From Gracilariopsis chorda (Eukaryota; Rhodophyta; Florideophyceae; Gracilariales; Gracilariaceae): a DNA stretch of 64,000 bases. Shown here one piece after another: positions 1 through 9,494 of this stretch (its first letter is position 1; each line of letters starts with the position of its first letter). Under the pieces are notes generated by a model. The model was not told where the DNA came from. It did not search any database and saw nothing but the letters and a program-made list of their open reading frames with translations. The stretch lies in the NCBI GenBank assembly GCA_003194525.1, contig NBIV01000090.1:218785-282784 (forward strand). Direction: 5' to 3'. The position numbers were made by a program, and so were the translations under genes.

Positions 1-582
1 CTCTTGCGCAACGTCTATTCCGCTCTGGCTGCGCCCAATCTCGCACATTACCGCCTTGGTTGTTGCCGCCACCTACAGCGTCGCACTATCAACACTGCTA
101 GAATTCCTCAAACTTCCTCGGAAAGTGAATCGAGTGGGTACTTGAACTAATCCGAAGGGTATTAATAACACCGTATAACCGGTTCAGCTGGGTTGAGCTT
201 AGCAGATTCTCGGAGAGCGGGTGTCTCATCGTTCAGCCCGGACTACGTCGTGGTTAGTGATAGCAGAGAAACTCTTGCCGAGCAAGCATCCGCAAGGAAC
301 TAGAGGAGGTTTACTGGTGAAAACACATCATCCACTGTTAGTAACCTCTCCTGGACGTTCCGTAAAAACGTGCGCACCTCGGTCTGGTTTGTGCAGAACT
401 TTTCAAGTTGCAGCAAATCACAACTCACCAGGAGAGTCTAACCCGGAGTCAGAAGTCTGACCTATAGGGCCCTCGGAGATATCATGGTCTGCCAGTGTCC
501 CTGCCAAGAAGAGTCCCTCGCCAGATAGGGGACCGGTGAAGATAATAAATCACTACTCTCCCCTCTCACAGCCAGTGTCCTA
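1..582. mobile_element. Leader/LTR-side remnant of a decayed Copia element
   Basis: No gene is seen here. From about position 125 the sequence resembles 27525-28020, which leads into the gag of another decayed Copia element. Both share the order 'ggtacttgaa', 'taaccgg', 'agctggg' and a downstream 'caccaggagagt'-like block. I read it as the untranslated leader (perhaps with part of the 5' LTR) of the element whose gag follows at 583. The left end lies outside the window, so no LTR boundary can be given. Confidence 0.45.
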
Positions 583-1221
583 GTGATGTATGGGGATCGA
601 GTTACAGATACAAGGCGCAGCATCCTCTTGCAAGGGAATGCCGACTACTTTAATTGGCGGATATACGTTCACGACTTGATGCAAGCCTCGCAAGTGCTCT
701 TCGTGCTTATTCAAGAGCGACCCCTAGAGGGACAAAGTACCGCCCGAGCTGCTCGAAAGCGCTGGGACGATGCCGATAGGAAAGCACGTTCTATTATCGT
801 GCAAACCTTAGGCACCGGACGCATCGTCGTTGTCTCCTACCTACTAGAACGAGAACATTGCACCTGACTAGAGGTATGGAAGAAGTTGTAATCGACATAT
901 AAGAAGGACAACATCCAGTCGAAGATGAACCTTCGTCTACTTCAAAAAGGTATGATATTCCATGATGGTGACGACATACCGAAGCACCTACACGACATGG
1001 AAACCATCTTCTTAGAGATTGCATGCTTATTAAATCGACTACTTGATCTTAAACGCACCGCTTGCCTACTGAGAACGCTCCCCGACTCTCTAATGGCGAT
1101 TGATCTCCTAACTAACGCCAATAACACAAGGAACAAGATCAGGTCGTTTCCCTCGTACTTTCTGAAATGGACAGACGAAAGCATCGCAAGTCCGCAACTA
1201 CCTCTGGGGCACAAGAGGTAA
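583..1221 (+). pseudogene. Copia gag fragment (UBN2/DUF4219-like), broken
   Basis: Structural Gag polyprotein of a Ty1/Copia retrotransposon, which would form cytoplasmic virus-like particles. One frame runs 583-1221 with two internal stops (TGA near 865, TAA near 890). The signs are the N-terminal block NADYFNWRIYVHDL, the DADRKARS block and the LLRTLPDSLMAI block. All recur in the gag at 28022 (SADYYKWRIYVRDI, NADRKSRS, LLRTLPDSLMAI). After 1221 the similarity stops; zinc knuckle, protease, integrase and RT are absent, so this is a truncated copy. The start is the first ATG upstream of the shared block. The family assignment rests on motif memory and on the paralogue in this window. Confidence 0.6.
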
Positions 1222-3133
1222 CCTCGGACACATTCGCGCCGAATGCAGAGTTAAAAGACCGATTTACTGTGCAAAAAAACCGACATCCGAAACGCAGAAG
1301 AAATCGCTTCCCCAGGAGAAACAAGAACAGAAAGCAATGAAGAGCACGCCCCTGCAGAGAGTTGTCTGGGGATTCTAATATATTTCCCGGTTGCACCGGC
1401 GATTCATGTATGTTCATACATAGCTTTTTCCTAGACAGGTGGCGCCATTTGTGAGTTCCGGTTGGCCCAGCACGTCGGAAGTACATGTGTAGCATGAAAT
1501 GATTGTGGCACTTTTGAGCAAGGATAGATAGGCGACGGATGGTAATGATACATCCATTTATTTATCCATTTGTTTAGTCAATACAGTAGGGAAGCTACAC
1601 CACTTAGCGCGCCGGCCTCGCGACCGTCGCGTCAGTAGGCCTTCCTAAACAAGGCTTCCTCCTCTAAGGATCTTGGCTCGGACCTCTTGCGCCTTCAGCA
1701 GTACTCAAGTCCTCCTCGGAGGGATACCCCGTTTCCTGCAGACTGCTCAACCCCCTTGCTTTCCAAGTAACTTATCTTAGAGATATTACCCATTGTTTAT
1801 GGTTTCGTTCGTGTATACGGTCTATTATTCGGCACTGCCCAACTCTCCGGACCAACTTCCGTGACTTCTTGTCGTTCCCCTATCTCAGCTTTTTTCCTTT
1901 GTTCCTCTTCACTTCCCCATTTATTTCGTGTAGCTCCCGCTATCCGCGGCTCATACCGATACTTTTCGTGTGTCTGCCACCATGTGAACATATTTTCCCT
2001 CGTTGGATTGGTACAATACAGTAGCTGGGTTCATCACCCTCCTTCCTGCGCTTGTCGCGACGGATGACCTCTGCTTACCACTGACTCCGTTGTGTCATCC
2101 CTGGAAGGGTTCTTCAACTTGTAGTAGAATATTACGTTCTTTGGTCAACTGGGGTAGTAGTCTAGTAGGGGGTAGTAGCGGCAGAGAGCCAACCACTGGG
2201 GTGACAATCCACTGGGTCTACTAGTGACGCGGGCACCAACTGGCAGCGAGGCGCGATGGGCGGGCGCTATCTCAAGTACCTACAGGTCGGGAGAATGGTA
2301 GCGATGGCTTGGAGGCCTTTGGAGTTCTACTGGCTGCATATGGCTGCAAGAAGACGGTGAGAATGCTTTTCTTTACACTTCAGAGATCGGCGGCACTCGA
2401 GCCAGCCTATATGGCTGGCGAGGCGCTCTGACCTCTGGACACTATCCTAACAAATTAAATAAAATTAGCTACATAATAAAACCTATGGCCACAGTGCCTT
2501 GGCACTCGCAATGTCCCCTCGTATCTCCTGCATAGGCACCCAGCTTAGACACGTGGAATATGATGGCCAGTATTGTTCTGACCTCTGCCAACCCAGCCCC
2601 ATGGTTACCTCACCACTGCATCTGCCCAATGGTCATTCTCCTACAGAACTAAGTTGACGTCGTGAGAGGAAGATCCCGAATATCTTCGTGGTGTTTCCGT
2701 TGGCAGGCAGTACACTATAAGCAAGGACAATGGAACTCAAGCAGTCCTGAACGAATGCCAAACCGAAACAATAGCCAATGACATAACATTATCCAAGGTC
2801 CGAGAGGTTTTGCGGCAGTTGCTAAGACTTTGTCCTGCTTCTTTGATAGCAAAGTCAACATATGGCTCGAATTGGGTGCGACACATATCTTTGTCAACGT
2901 CAGTGTTCTCGGAATGCTAGATAGAGGTGCTAGATCGCAAGTTTCTTAGGCAAAAGCTCAAAATACTACGAAAATGATAGATTCTGCTAGTTTCCGGCGC
3001 TTGCCAAGTAAAAAAAAACCTTTTTTGGAATTCACACTTCCATATCTTACAGAGACCTGCCTCACCTGCACTGCGCATCGCTAGTTTCAAGTTTGGGGCA
3101 AGTCCATTCTCCACTAAAAGCTAGATACAGATC
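1222..3133. other. No gene recognised
   Basis: Only short overlapping ORFs without recognisable motifs. Some stretches (1590-1770, 2130-2290) look like LTR or leader debris, but I found no paired copy in the window to prove it. Confidence 0.4.
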
Positions 3134-3174
3134 TCGAAATGGCGCTGGCCGCGCAGCAGCCAGCGCCATTTCGA
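3134..3174. repeat. Perfect 15-bp inverted repeat (hairpin)
   Basis: TCGAAATGGCGCTGG at 3134-3148 and its exact complement at 3160-3174, separated by 11 bases (CCGCGCAGCAG). It lies about 200 bases beyond the 3' end of the minus-strand ORF at 3374-4060. It could be a transcript-end hairpin or a relic element terminus. Confidence 0.8.
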
Positions 3175-3373
3175 GCCCCCAACCAAAACTACCATTTTTA
3201 TTTCCATCTTTTGAATTTAAAACTTCATACTGCCCTAGTTTGACTTCCAACTCATCCTCAGGAACTCATCGGGGGAGCTCTCTCGGTTCTCATACACCCG
3301 ACGCACCGCCCATCAGGTTCCAATACCGCCCATTCCGTCGTCCTAACAGCCTCAACGACACTCCTAAACATCA

Positions 3374-4060
3374 CTAGCCTTCTTCTCCCTCTTCCCCCTT
3401 TCCATGCCTCCTCTTCAACAGACTCTTAACCTCCAATCCTTCTTCGTCCTTCTCCTCCAACCTCATTTTCACGCCCCCTCTACCTCCAGGAGTAACCGGA
3501 GACCCACTCCCGACAGCACCTCTCACCCCACCTTCCCCTCCACCTCCATACATCTTGTTCCGCATATCCTCGACTAGATGCACAGCCCTGTTTACCAGTA
3601 AAAGCCGCTTCTCCAACTCCAAAATCCATCCTCGCAACTCCTCATTCTCCTTCCACACCCTCCCCAGCTCCTCTCTCACACACACCACAACCCCATCGAC
3701 GTGCTGCTCTGCCCACACCCCAGCCTCCCTCACCCTCCGGCGCAACTCAGCCACAACACCCATTGGCACTCCTTCCTCCGACGCACTCAGAACCATCCAT
3801 CCCAACTCCACGACAATCTCCTCAATACACTCATCCAAACGCTCCTTAAGCCCTCCCTCAGCGCTCCTCAATAGTTCCTTCACATCGCAGCAGAACCCAT
3901 CCATTCGTCTCCTTCCACCTCCCCCTACCCCTCCTCCTCGACCACCCTCGCCCGCACCTCCCTCCCCACCATCCCCTCCCATCATCGTCCCAACCCTAAG
4001 CTCACTGACCGAAAATTGCAAATAGTATTCATGGTGCTTGTGGATGTTCTCAAATGACAT
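3374..4060 (-). CDS. Hypothetical Gly-rich/helical protein, 228 aa
   Basis: I do not recognise this protein. The ORF starts with ATG at 4060 and runs 228 codons. After about 25 residues there is a Gly/Arg-rich linker (residues 28-52), then a helical, Leu/Glu/Val-rich region (residues 55-165) with heptad-like spacing that may form a coiled coil. The tail is Gly-rich then basic/acidic. No signal peptide or membrane segment is evident. It is downstream of and co-oriented with the ParB/2OG-oxygenase gene, so it may be part of the same element. The opposite strand is also open here because of biased composition, so coding is not assured. Confidence 0.35.
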   Translation of the reverse strand: MSFENIHKHHEYYLQFSVSELRVGTMMGGDGGEGGAGEGGRGGGVGGGGRRRMDGFCCDVKELLRSAEGGLKERLDECIEEIVVELGWMVLSASEEGVPMGVVAELRRRVREAGVWAEQHVDGVVVCVREELGRVWKENEELRGWILELEKRLLLVNRAVHLVEDMRNKMYGGGGEGGVRGAVGSGSPVTPGGRGGVKMRLEEKDEEGLEVKSLLKRRHGKGEEGEEG

Positions 4061-4726
4061 GAATCTTCAAGAGTCGTGAATGAATGTTCAAGAGTCGTGA
4101 ATGAATTTTCAAAAGTCGATAATGAATTTCCCACCTCTTCACTTGAACCAACTTCGTCACTGCTTAAATGCACAGCTTATCATCTTCTCATTTGCTCACC
4201 CCTTGTCCTTCCCAACACAAAAAACAATATTTTGAACCTCTACACGATAATGCCTTCACCCTCTTCACTCTTCTTCATACATCAAGCACGCCACAATGCA
4301 TTCATGTATGAAAAGAACCAGTACTTTCTATATCAACAGAATGGACAATCGCGGTATTTGGCTATAACAACGGGATCCTTCACACCTGTACAATCACCTT
4401 CAATTCTCATACATAATCCCATACTCAATTTTACATCCATTCGTGTTTCATATCAGCTGCCCCTTCATTCTCCCCTCCAATACACCCATCCCAAGTTTCT
4501 TCTCATACTTGTAGACCTTTTATTATGGAATATAACAAAGCGAAATCTTTGTAGACATCATCCCTTCATTATTACGCATCATTCGAATGAAGCCGCATAA
4601 AAAGTAATCCCCATCGTAGTAAACCTCTCCCACTCACTATAAACGTTCACTATAAACATTCATTATAAAGATCAAAAAGCAATCACCAGATTTAACAAAC
4701 ATATATCACTAGTTTACTTATCATTA
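4061..4726. repeat. AT-rich spacer with two minisatellites
   Basis: At about 4065-4130 a unit like 'ttcaagagtcgtgaatgaa' is repeated three times with drift. At about 4635-4670 a unit like 'cactataaacgtt' is repeated three times. A 174-codon plus-strand frame crosses 4076-4600 but has no recognisable features. Confidence 0.5.
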
Positions 4727-5008
4727 TCAATCGCTTTCATCTTCCTCACCTATCAGACCCTCTGCTCCTTTAGGAACCATTTCACCCTCATCGTCATCCT
4801 CCTGTTCATAATCTCCATCATTGTTCATTTCCGCTGGTTTCAGTATATTCTCATCGTCCTCCTCATCCGACGGGTTCTCACCTTCGGCTTCTTGCATAAC
4901 TACATCTCTATCGTCAGCTTCATCTCCCCCCTCCTCTTCCCCTCCTCCCACCTCACATAAATCGCCACGGTCCTCTTCATCATTAAAAAAGGGAGGGCGA
5001 AAACCACT
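4727..5008 (-). pseudogene. Acidic C-terminal tail, in frame after the oxygenase stop
   Basis: The same reading frame as the 2OG oxygenase continues past its TAA (5009-5011) for about 93 codons to 4727. It encodes an extremely acidic Asp/Glu/Gly-rich stretch. Either the TAA is the real end and this is 3' UTR, or it is another nonsense mutation in a longer protein with an acidic tail. The first is simpler. The second fits the other in-frame stops in this gene. Confidence 0.35.
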
Positions 5009-6115
5009 TTACCTATGCACCGCATCCGGAAGATTGTATCCCTCAGGTACAAAGTACATATGGTATCGCATACAATAGCCTTTCGCTAATCCATCATTGT
5101 ACCCAGCCCCAGCATGAAATACATCCCCTCTTCCAATGAACAGAGAAAACGGTGGAACTCTGAACTTCCGAACCATCATAAAAGCCGAAAGCTCTTTCAA
5201 GTTACCCCGTGTCATTGTTAGAGTATGTGACCGTTCACAAACCCAAATCATGAACTCATCCGATCCCGATGCCATTGCAATATACCCCGGGTTCACATTT
5301 CTCATCCTGTCATTCTCCGTCAAACCCCTGAAATCCGTGTGTAGCACCTGCCTCCGACAATCCTCTCCAGTACAAAGAATACGGCCACCCATGTGAGGGG
5401 CATACATCGTTCCACCTTCACAAAACCCGAGAGCCGCTGCAATCTGACCGAGCCTTGCATCCAACATGGCTCTCTTTCGAGCAAGAACAGCACCATTTTC
5501 AAGCTCCTCAATTCTGTCCGCAATCCCTCGTTTGGTTGTGATGAAACGCCCCACCGCCTTGATACCATTCTTAACATCCTTTACCCCTCCTTCATTGATG
5601 ATCATATTCCAGAAAACACGATTCGCTTCGTTCGTGAGATCCGGTTGCGAAACAAAGTCGCGTTCGAAGAAGTCCATCAGTTCTCCTATCACATCTTCGT
5701 CCATTCGCAGTCTCCTCTTCGAAGCCTCACTCGCCATGCCTTCATCTGTCCCGAAATTCTCCAGCACACAAAACCCTCTCTCCGACAGCCCCACTCTCTT
5801 CTTCGCGAAGTAAACACAAGCCAAGTCCTCTCTCTCTAAAGCGGCCATCCATAACGCTTCCTCTTCATTCGATGCCGTTCCTGATGACGGCATCTTCACG
5901 CCCAGCACTGCAAGTGTCGTAGTACCCATCTCTTTGTGCATGTTGCGCGATGCACGCCAGTACAGAGCATGATGAACCATTCGGAAGTCATCAGGTGATA
6001 GGCACTCTGCCCGATGGTGCTTCCTCAGATTTATCCTCTGCATCCATGTATGAGAATGCTTCACTGCATTTCCGCTTGCAGGCCACTCACTCGGCAACGA
6101 GTATACCAGGTCCAC
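5009..6115 (-). pseudogene. 2-oxoglutarate/Fe(II) dioxygenase-like domain (element-borne)
   Basis: Predicted non-heme iron dioxygenase with a double-stranded beta-helix core. The C-terminal half shows the HxD...H...R signature: LHTDF (HTD codons at 5333-5341), GDVFHAGAGY (His codon at 5114-5116) and CMRYHMYF, where Arg would bind 2OG. The spacing of about 75 residues between HTD and the distal His fits the superfamily. Substrates in this fold include methylated bases (AlkB, TET/JBP), proteins and small molecules; the substrate here is unknown. The 368-codon frame opens with GTG directly after a TGA (6116-6118) and is in phase with the upstream ParB-like ORF. I therefore read it as the C-terminal part of one interrupted gene (8602-5009). 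An acidic tail may follow. Oxygenase assignment is fairly secure from motifs; a DNA-demethylase role is inference from context. Confidence 0.6.
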
Positions 6116-8602
6116 TCAAGACATGTCCGCTCCCATAGCCAGCTCTCCTGGCGTACGTAAGCCAGCTGGACGCTTGTCAGGATTCTTCTCGCCAAAGCTG
6201 CCTGAAGTTTGCTGCTTCTCTGCCTCGTCTTCCTCATCATCCACAAAGTTCTCCTGAGCTTCATCCTCGCTTGACTCGAGCACAATGATCTCCTGTGATG
6301 TCAACCACCTCTTCAAATCTCTCCCTTCCATACTACGCAGCACCTCCACCACCTTCTTTGAGGTACCAAAGCCAGGTCGCTTCACACCAGGTGCAGTCGG
6401 CTTACGATTCGATCGTCTCTGCCTCTTCACCGGTGGCTCAAAATCAACTGACTCTTCATCTTCATCTTCGTCCAGGATCTCCACTTTACGCTTCTTTGGT
6501 ATTCGCTTACTTCTTCGAGCCTCCTGGTCAGCGTTTGGAGGCTCCTGAGCAGCTTCCTCATTCAAACCAAGCAACGCAATCACGTCTACATCGGCCGCAG
6601 AGGGAGCAGCAGCAGTAGCATCCTGTCCCTGCATGCCCTGCAAAGCGCTGGACAACGTCCTACGAACCTCTTTCACCTTATTACTCACTCTGAACTCCAG
6701 TGAACTGCGTTTCCCTTTCGAATACCACTTCCCCAGACGAGGTATGATATACTTTGACACAGTGTGGTCAGAATAGCCGATGGTAACCGTGGTATTCATC
6801 ACTTCCTGTACATTCTTTTTCTCCTTCATGGACCTCCCCAGCTCACTGCAAATGTCATACGTTCTAGAAGCGCAGTCGAAGAAGTACTTTCGGAAATCCT
6901 CAAACGGTCCCATCTTCACAGTGGCCGCCGACCTCACTCCAACATGTGCCTGTACACATTGGATAGTAAAACAAAACTTATCCCCTGACATTCCAAGCAG
7001 AACACCACTAGAAACATGAGTGATTCTAATTTGAGGCGTCTCCTGCCACACCACATCAAAGAACTCTAACAGACCGGGATTACGCGCAAACTTCAGAGCA
7101 AGAGCAGAATGGCAATTGAAATGACGTATCTTGCCTTCTTTCCCCTTCGTCTCACTGCTCCACAACACCCCCGTGATTTGGCTTGGTTTAAGCTTCGACA
7201 ATTCATACCCATCCTGCTCTACGCCATTACGAATAAACGAAACAGCAGTGTGAATCTTATCTGCGAAGGACATCACCAGAACATTGGAGCTCAAACCATT
7301 CAACGTCTTCCCCAGCCACAACACCTCATTCAATGTCATTCTCCGGCCGTCGTTCCGTTCCAAAGCGTGACGTTCAAACCAGCATTAATCCGTGCCCATC
7401 TCGCACCATCCTGCTCGAGGCCCAGTAGAACAATCAGTCGATGGAAGCCGTCCACCAAAACCACAGGAACAATCAAACGCCCACTCGCATCAATAGCGTC
7501 ACGAACCGGCACATCCTCCAACCGGGCCACCGCAATCGACCCAAGAGAAGGGAGCCATCCAAATTTCCTCAGTTTGTTCGAAGTATCTCGAAGATGTTTG
7601 TCATTCTTCGAACGAACCATATTCTTCGGAAATCGAATGTTGTGGATATCGATTAGGCAATTGTGCTAGTCATAATCCTCTCGATTGATGTCTAGGACCC
7701 CCAAACTGTCATCTACCTCTTCTGAAGGAACAGCATCACCGTCATCATATAAAACCCTCTCCTTCGGATCAAGATCGTTCTTGGAGAGTACAGGCACCTC
7801 TATGACGTCATCATCGGAGCTTGCTCCGACTTCAGGGCCTCCTCGGTTTCCAGAGCCGCCCGCGAGAGCACCTGATGTTCCTCCACCGCTCTGACGGGTT
7901 TTCACCGGAGCCTCTCCACCGCTCTCAAGGCTCTTCACCGGCGCTTTGGTCACCAAAATGCTTGATGGTGTACCAGCAACAGCGGGAAGGCGCTTGACTT
8001 GTCTTGCAGTGGTCCTGGAAGCTGTACGTCTGTGGACATTCTTCAAATTTGCTCCTGACTGCGGTGGAACCGACTCATTCCCCTCTCCGCCTTCATTTTT
8101 GACACTCATCATTGCAGTGTCCCATGCATATAAACCCGCTGAAACTATCTCCTTCAAAGTTGCGGGCGGTTCCTCGGGACCCCCAAAAACATAAAGGTAC
8201 TTCTCATTTTGGTATGACGAAATATTTGTCTTAAAGATAACTCCCCAGTCCTCTCCAGGTCTCTGCGTAGAGGACAGGGGATGGTTATGTAGAGAACGAC
8301 AGAGTCTCGTCCCCGGCCCCACCAGCAACCCCCACACCGCGCAATTTCGCCTCTCCTACATTCACCTTTGCATCATTACTTCCAACTCGTACGAACAGAT
8401 TGACCTCCGCATCGCCCTTAAGCACCTGACCCGTATTGCCCCCAATTGATGGCTCAGGGTGGCTGGCAGTTCGGGTGGCGCCCCGGTTCTTCGCTTTGCC
8501 TCGCCTGGTCGGCATGTCGATAACACGTCTCTTCGGCGAAACAGGCTTCCACGGAGTCCGTTTCCGTGATGGCGCGTTTATCTTATTCCCAGTGCAATCC
8601 AT
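6116..8602 (-). pseudogene. ParB-like (Srx/ParB nuclease fold) gene, broken
   Basis: N-terminal and middle part of the gene that continues into the oxygenase. From the ATG at 8602 it has a basic, disordered N-terminus (to about 8290) and a Ser/Gly-rich linker (8337-7670). Then comes a ParB N-terminal-like domain (about 7665-7340). It shows the usual order: IDIHNIRFPKNMVRS, a Leu-rich helix, KFGWLPSLGSIAVARL, and the key DGxHR-type motif VDGFHRL (DGFHR codons at 7438-7452). About 400 residues without recognised domains follow, ending in a Lys/Arg- and Glu-rich linker with NLS-like KRIPKKRK. Damage: a frameshift near 8300, an in-frame TAG at 7666-7668, a frameshift near 7350 and a TGA at 6116-6118. 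ParB-like domains bind or cut DNA, and in phages they are often linked to DNA methyltransferases, as here. Confidence 0.55.
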
Positions 8603-8665
8603 GGCTGAGTACTTCAAAGGTCGCGCTTGCGTTTTCTTGGCACCCGCTGACGTCGAATGCTCCCT

Positions 8666-8985
8666 TGATCACGTATGCTTGGTTCCAAAGAGATGGACGT
8701 AAGAACTATATATCGTTTTCAAGACGTTTCATGACATCCATTGTCGTCAACGTAGCATCTCAGCAATTCCCCTCCCAATTAGTTGCATTGCAAAAAGAAT
8801 TTGATAATTTTTTGGTCGAGGACCATGATCCGAGGTGTCGTGGTCCTCCATCGCGAACATGATGGAGTGCCAGGACGCGAAATTTTAATTAAGATTCATG
8901 CCTGGCGCTCCATCGTGTTCGCGATGGAGCACCATGCCACCTCGGACCACGGTCCTCGACCCAAAATGAAGAGAATCATAATCCG
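8666..8985. repeat. Direct repeat copy 1 with 53-bp inverted arms
   Basis: First of two diverged copies offset by 487 bases. Inside it the arm at 8814-8866 pairs with 8909-8961 (47 of 53 positions by eye), around a 42-base loop containing 'ttttaattaa'. Arms begin GGTCGAGGACC and end CGATGGA-like. It could be an old MITE or a palindromic control element. Confidence 0.75.
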
Positions 8986-9152
8986 TGGCAACCAAGTCAA
9001 AAGCGACTTGCGCATTCTTCGCAACCGCATTCGTTGCGTCGGTTTGGGCGATTGAACACTTCTCTTGAACCCGAAGAACAACTTTTTCTTGTTAAACAAA
9101 GCACCGGAGTGGTCGTCTCCAACAGTGTTACCCCTTTCCTTTGAAGCCCCCG

Positions 9153-9473
9153 TGATCACGCCTGCTTGGTTCCAAAGAGATGGACGTAAGCACTATATAT
9201 CGTTTTCAAGACGTTTCGTGACATCCATCCGTCGTCATCGTAGCATCCCTGCAATTCCCCTCCCAATTACTTGCATTGCAAAAAAACTTTGATAATTTTT
9301 TGGTCGAGGACCATGGTCCGAGGTGTCGCGGTGCTCCATCGCGAACACGATGGAGCGCCAGGCATGAATTTTAATTAAACGTTCGCGTCCTGGGGCCCCA
9401 TCGTGTTCGCGATGGAGCACCATGACACCTCGGACCACGGTCCTCGACCCAAAACGAAGAGATACATAATCCG
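9153..9473. repeat. Direct repeat copy 2 with 53-bp inverted arms
   Basis: Second copy, from 'tgatcacgcctgcttggttc' to 'cataatccg'. Its inverted arms lie at 9302-9354 and 9397-9449, again around 'ttttaattaa'. The spacing of both copies and the 487-base offset are regular, so this is a tandem duplication of the whole unit. It ends 22 bases before the ATG of the methyltransferase gene. Confidence 0.75.
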
Positions 9474-9494
9474 AAGGAAACAGGTTCATTCAAG

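Larger units (their letters stand above)
8603..9494. promoter_or_regulatory. Divergent intergenic region between ParB/oxygenase and MTase genes
   Basis: 892 bases separate the divergent ATGs at 8602 (minus) and 9495 (plus). It contains no gene but two tandem repeats with large inverted arms (listed separately). Each copy has a TATA-like 'actatatatcg' just after 'gagatggacgtaag'. Position and structure suggest a bidirectional promoter, or an origin or transposase-binding region. Confidence 0.45.

Noticed and set aside
3555-4025. 156-codon plus-strand ORF
   Set aside because: Ser/Pro/Thr-only antisense image of the minus-strand frame 3374-4060.
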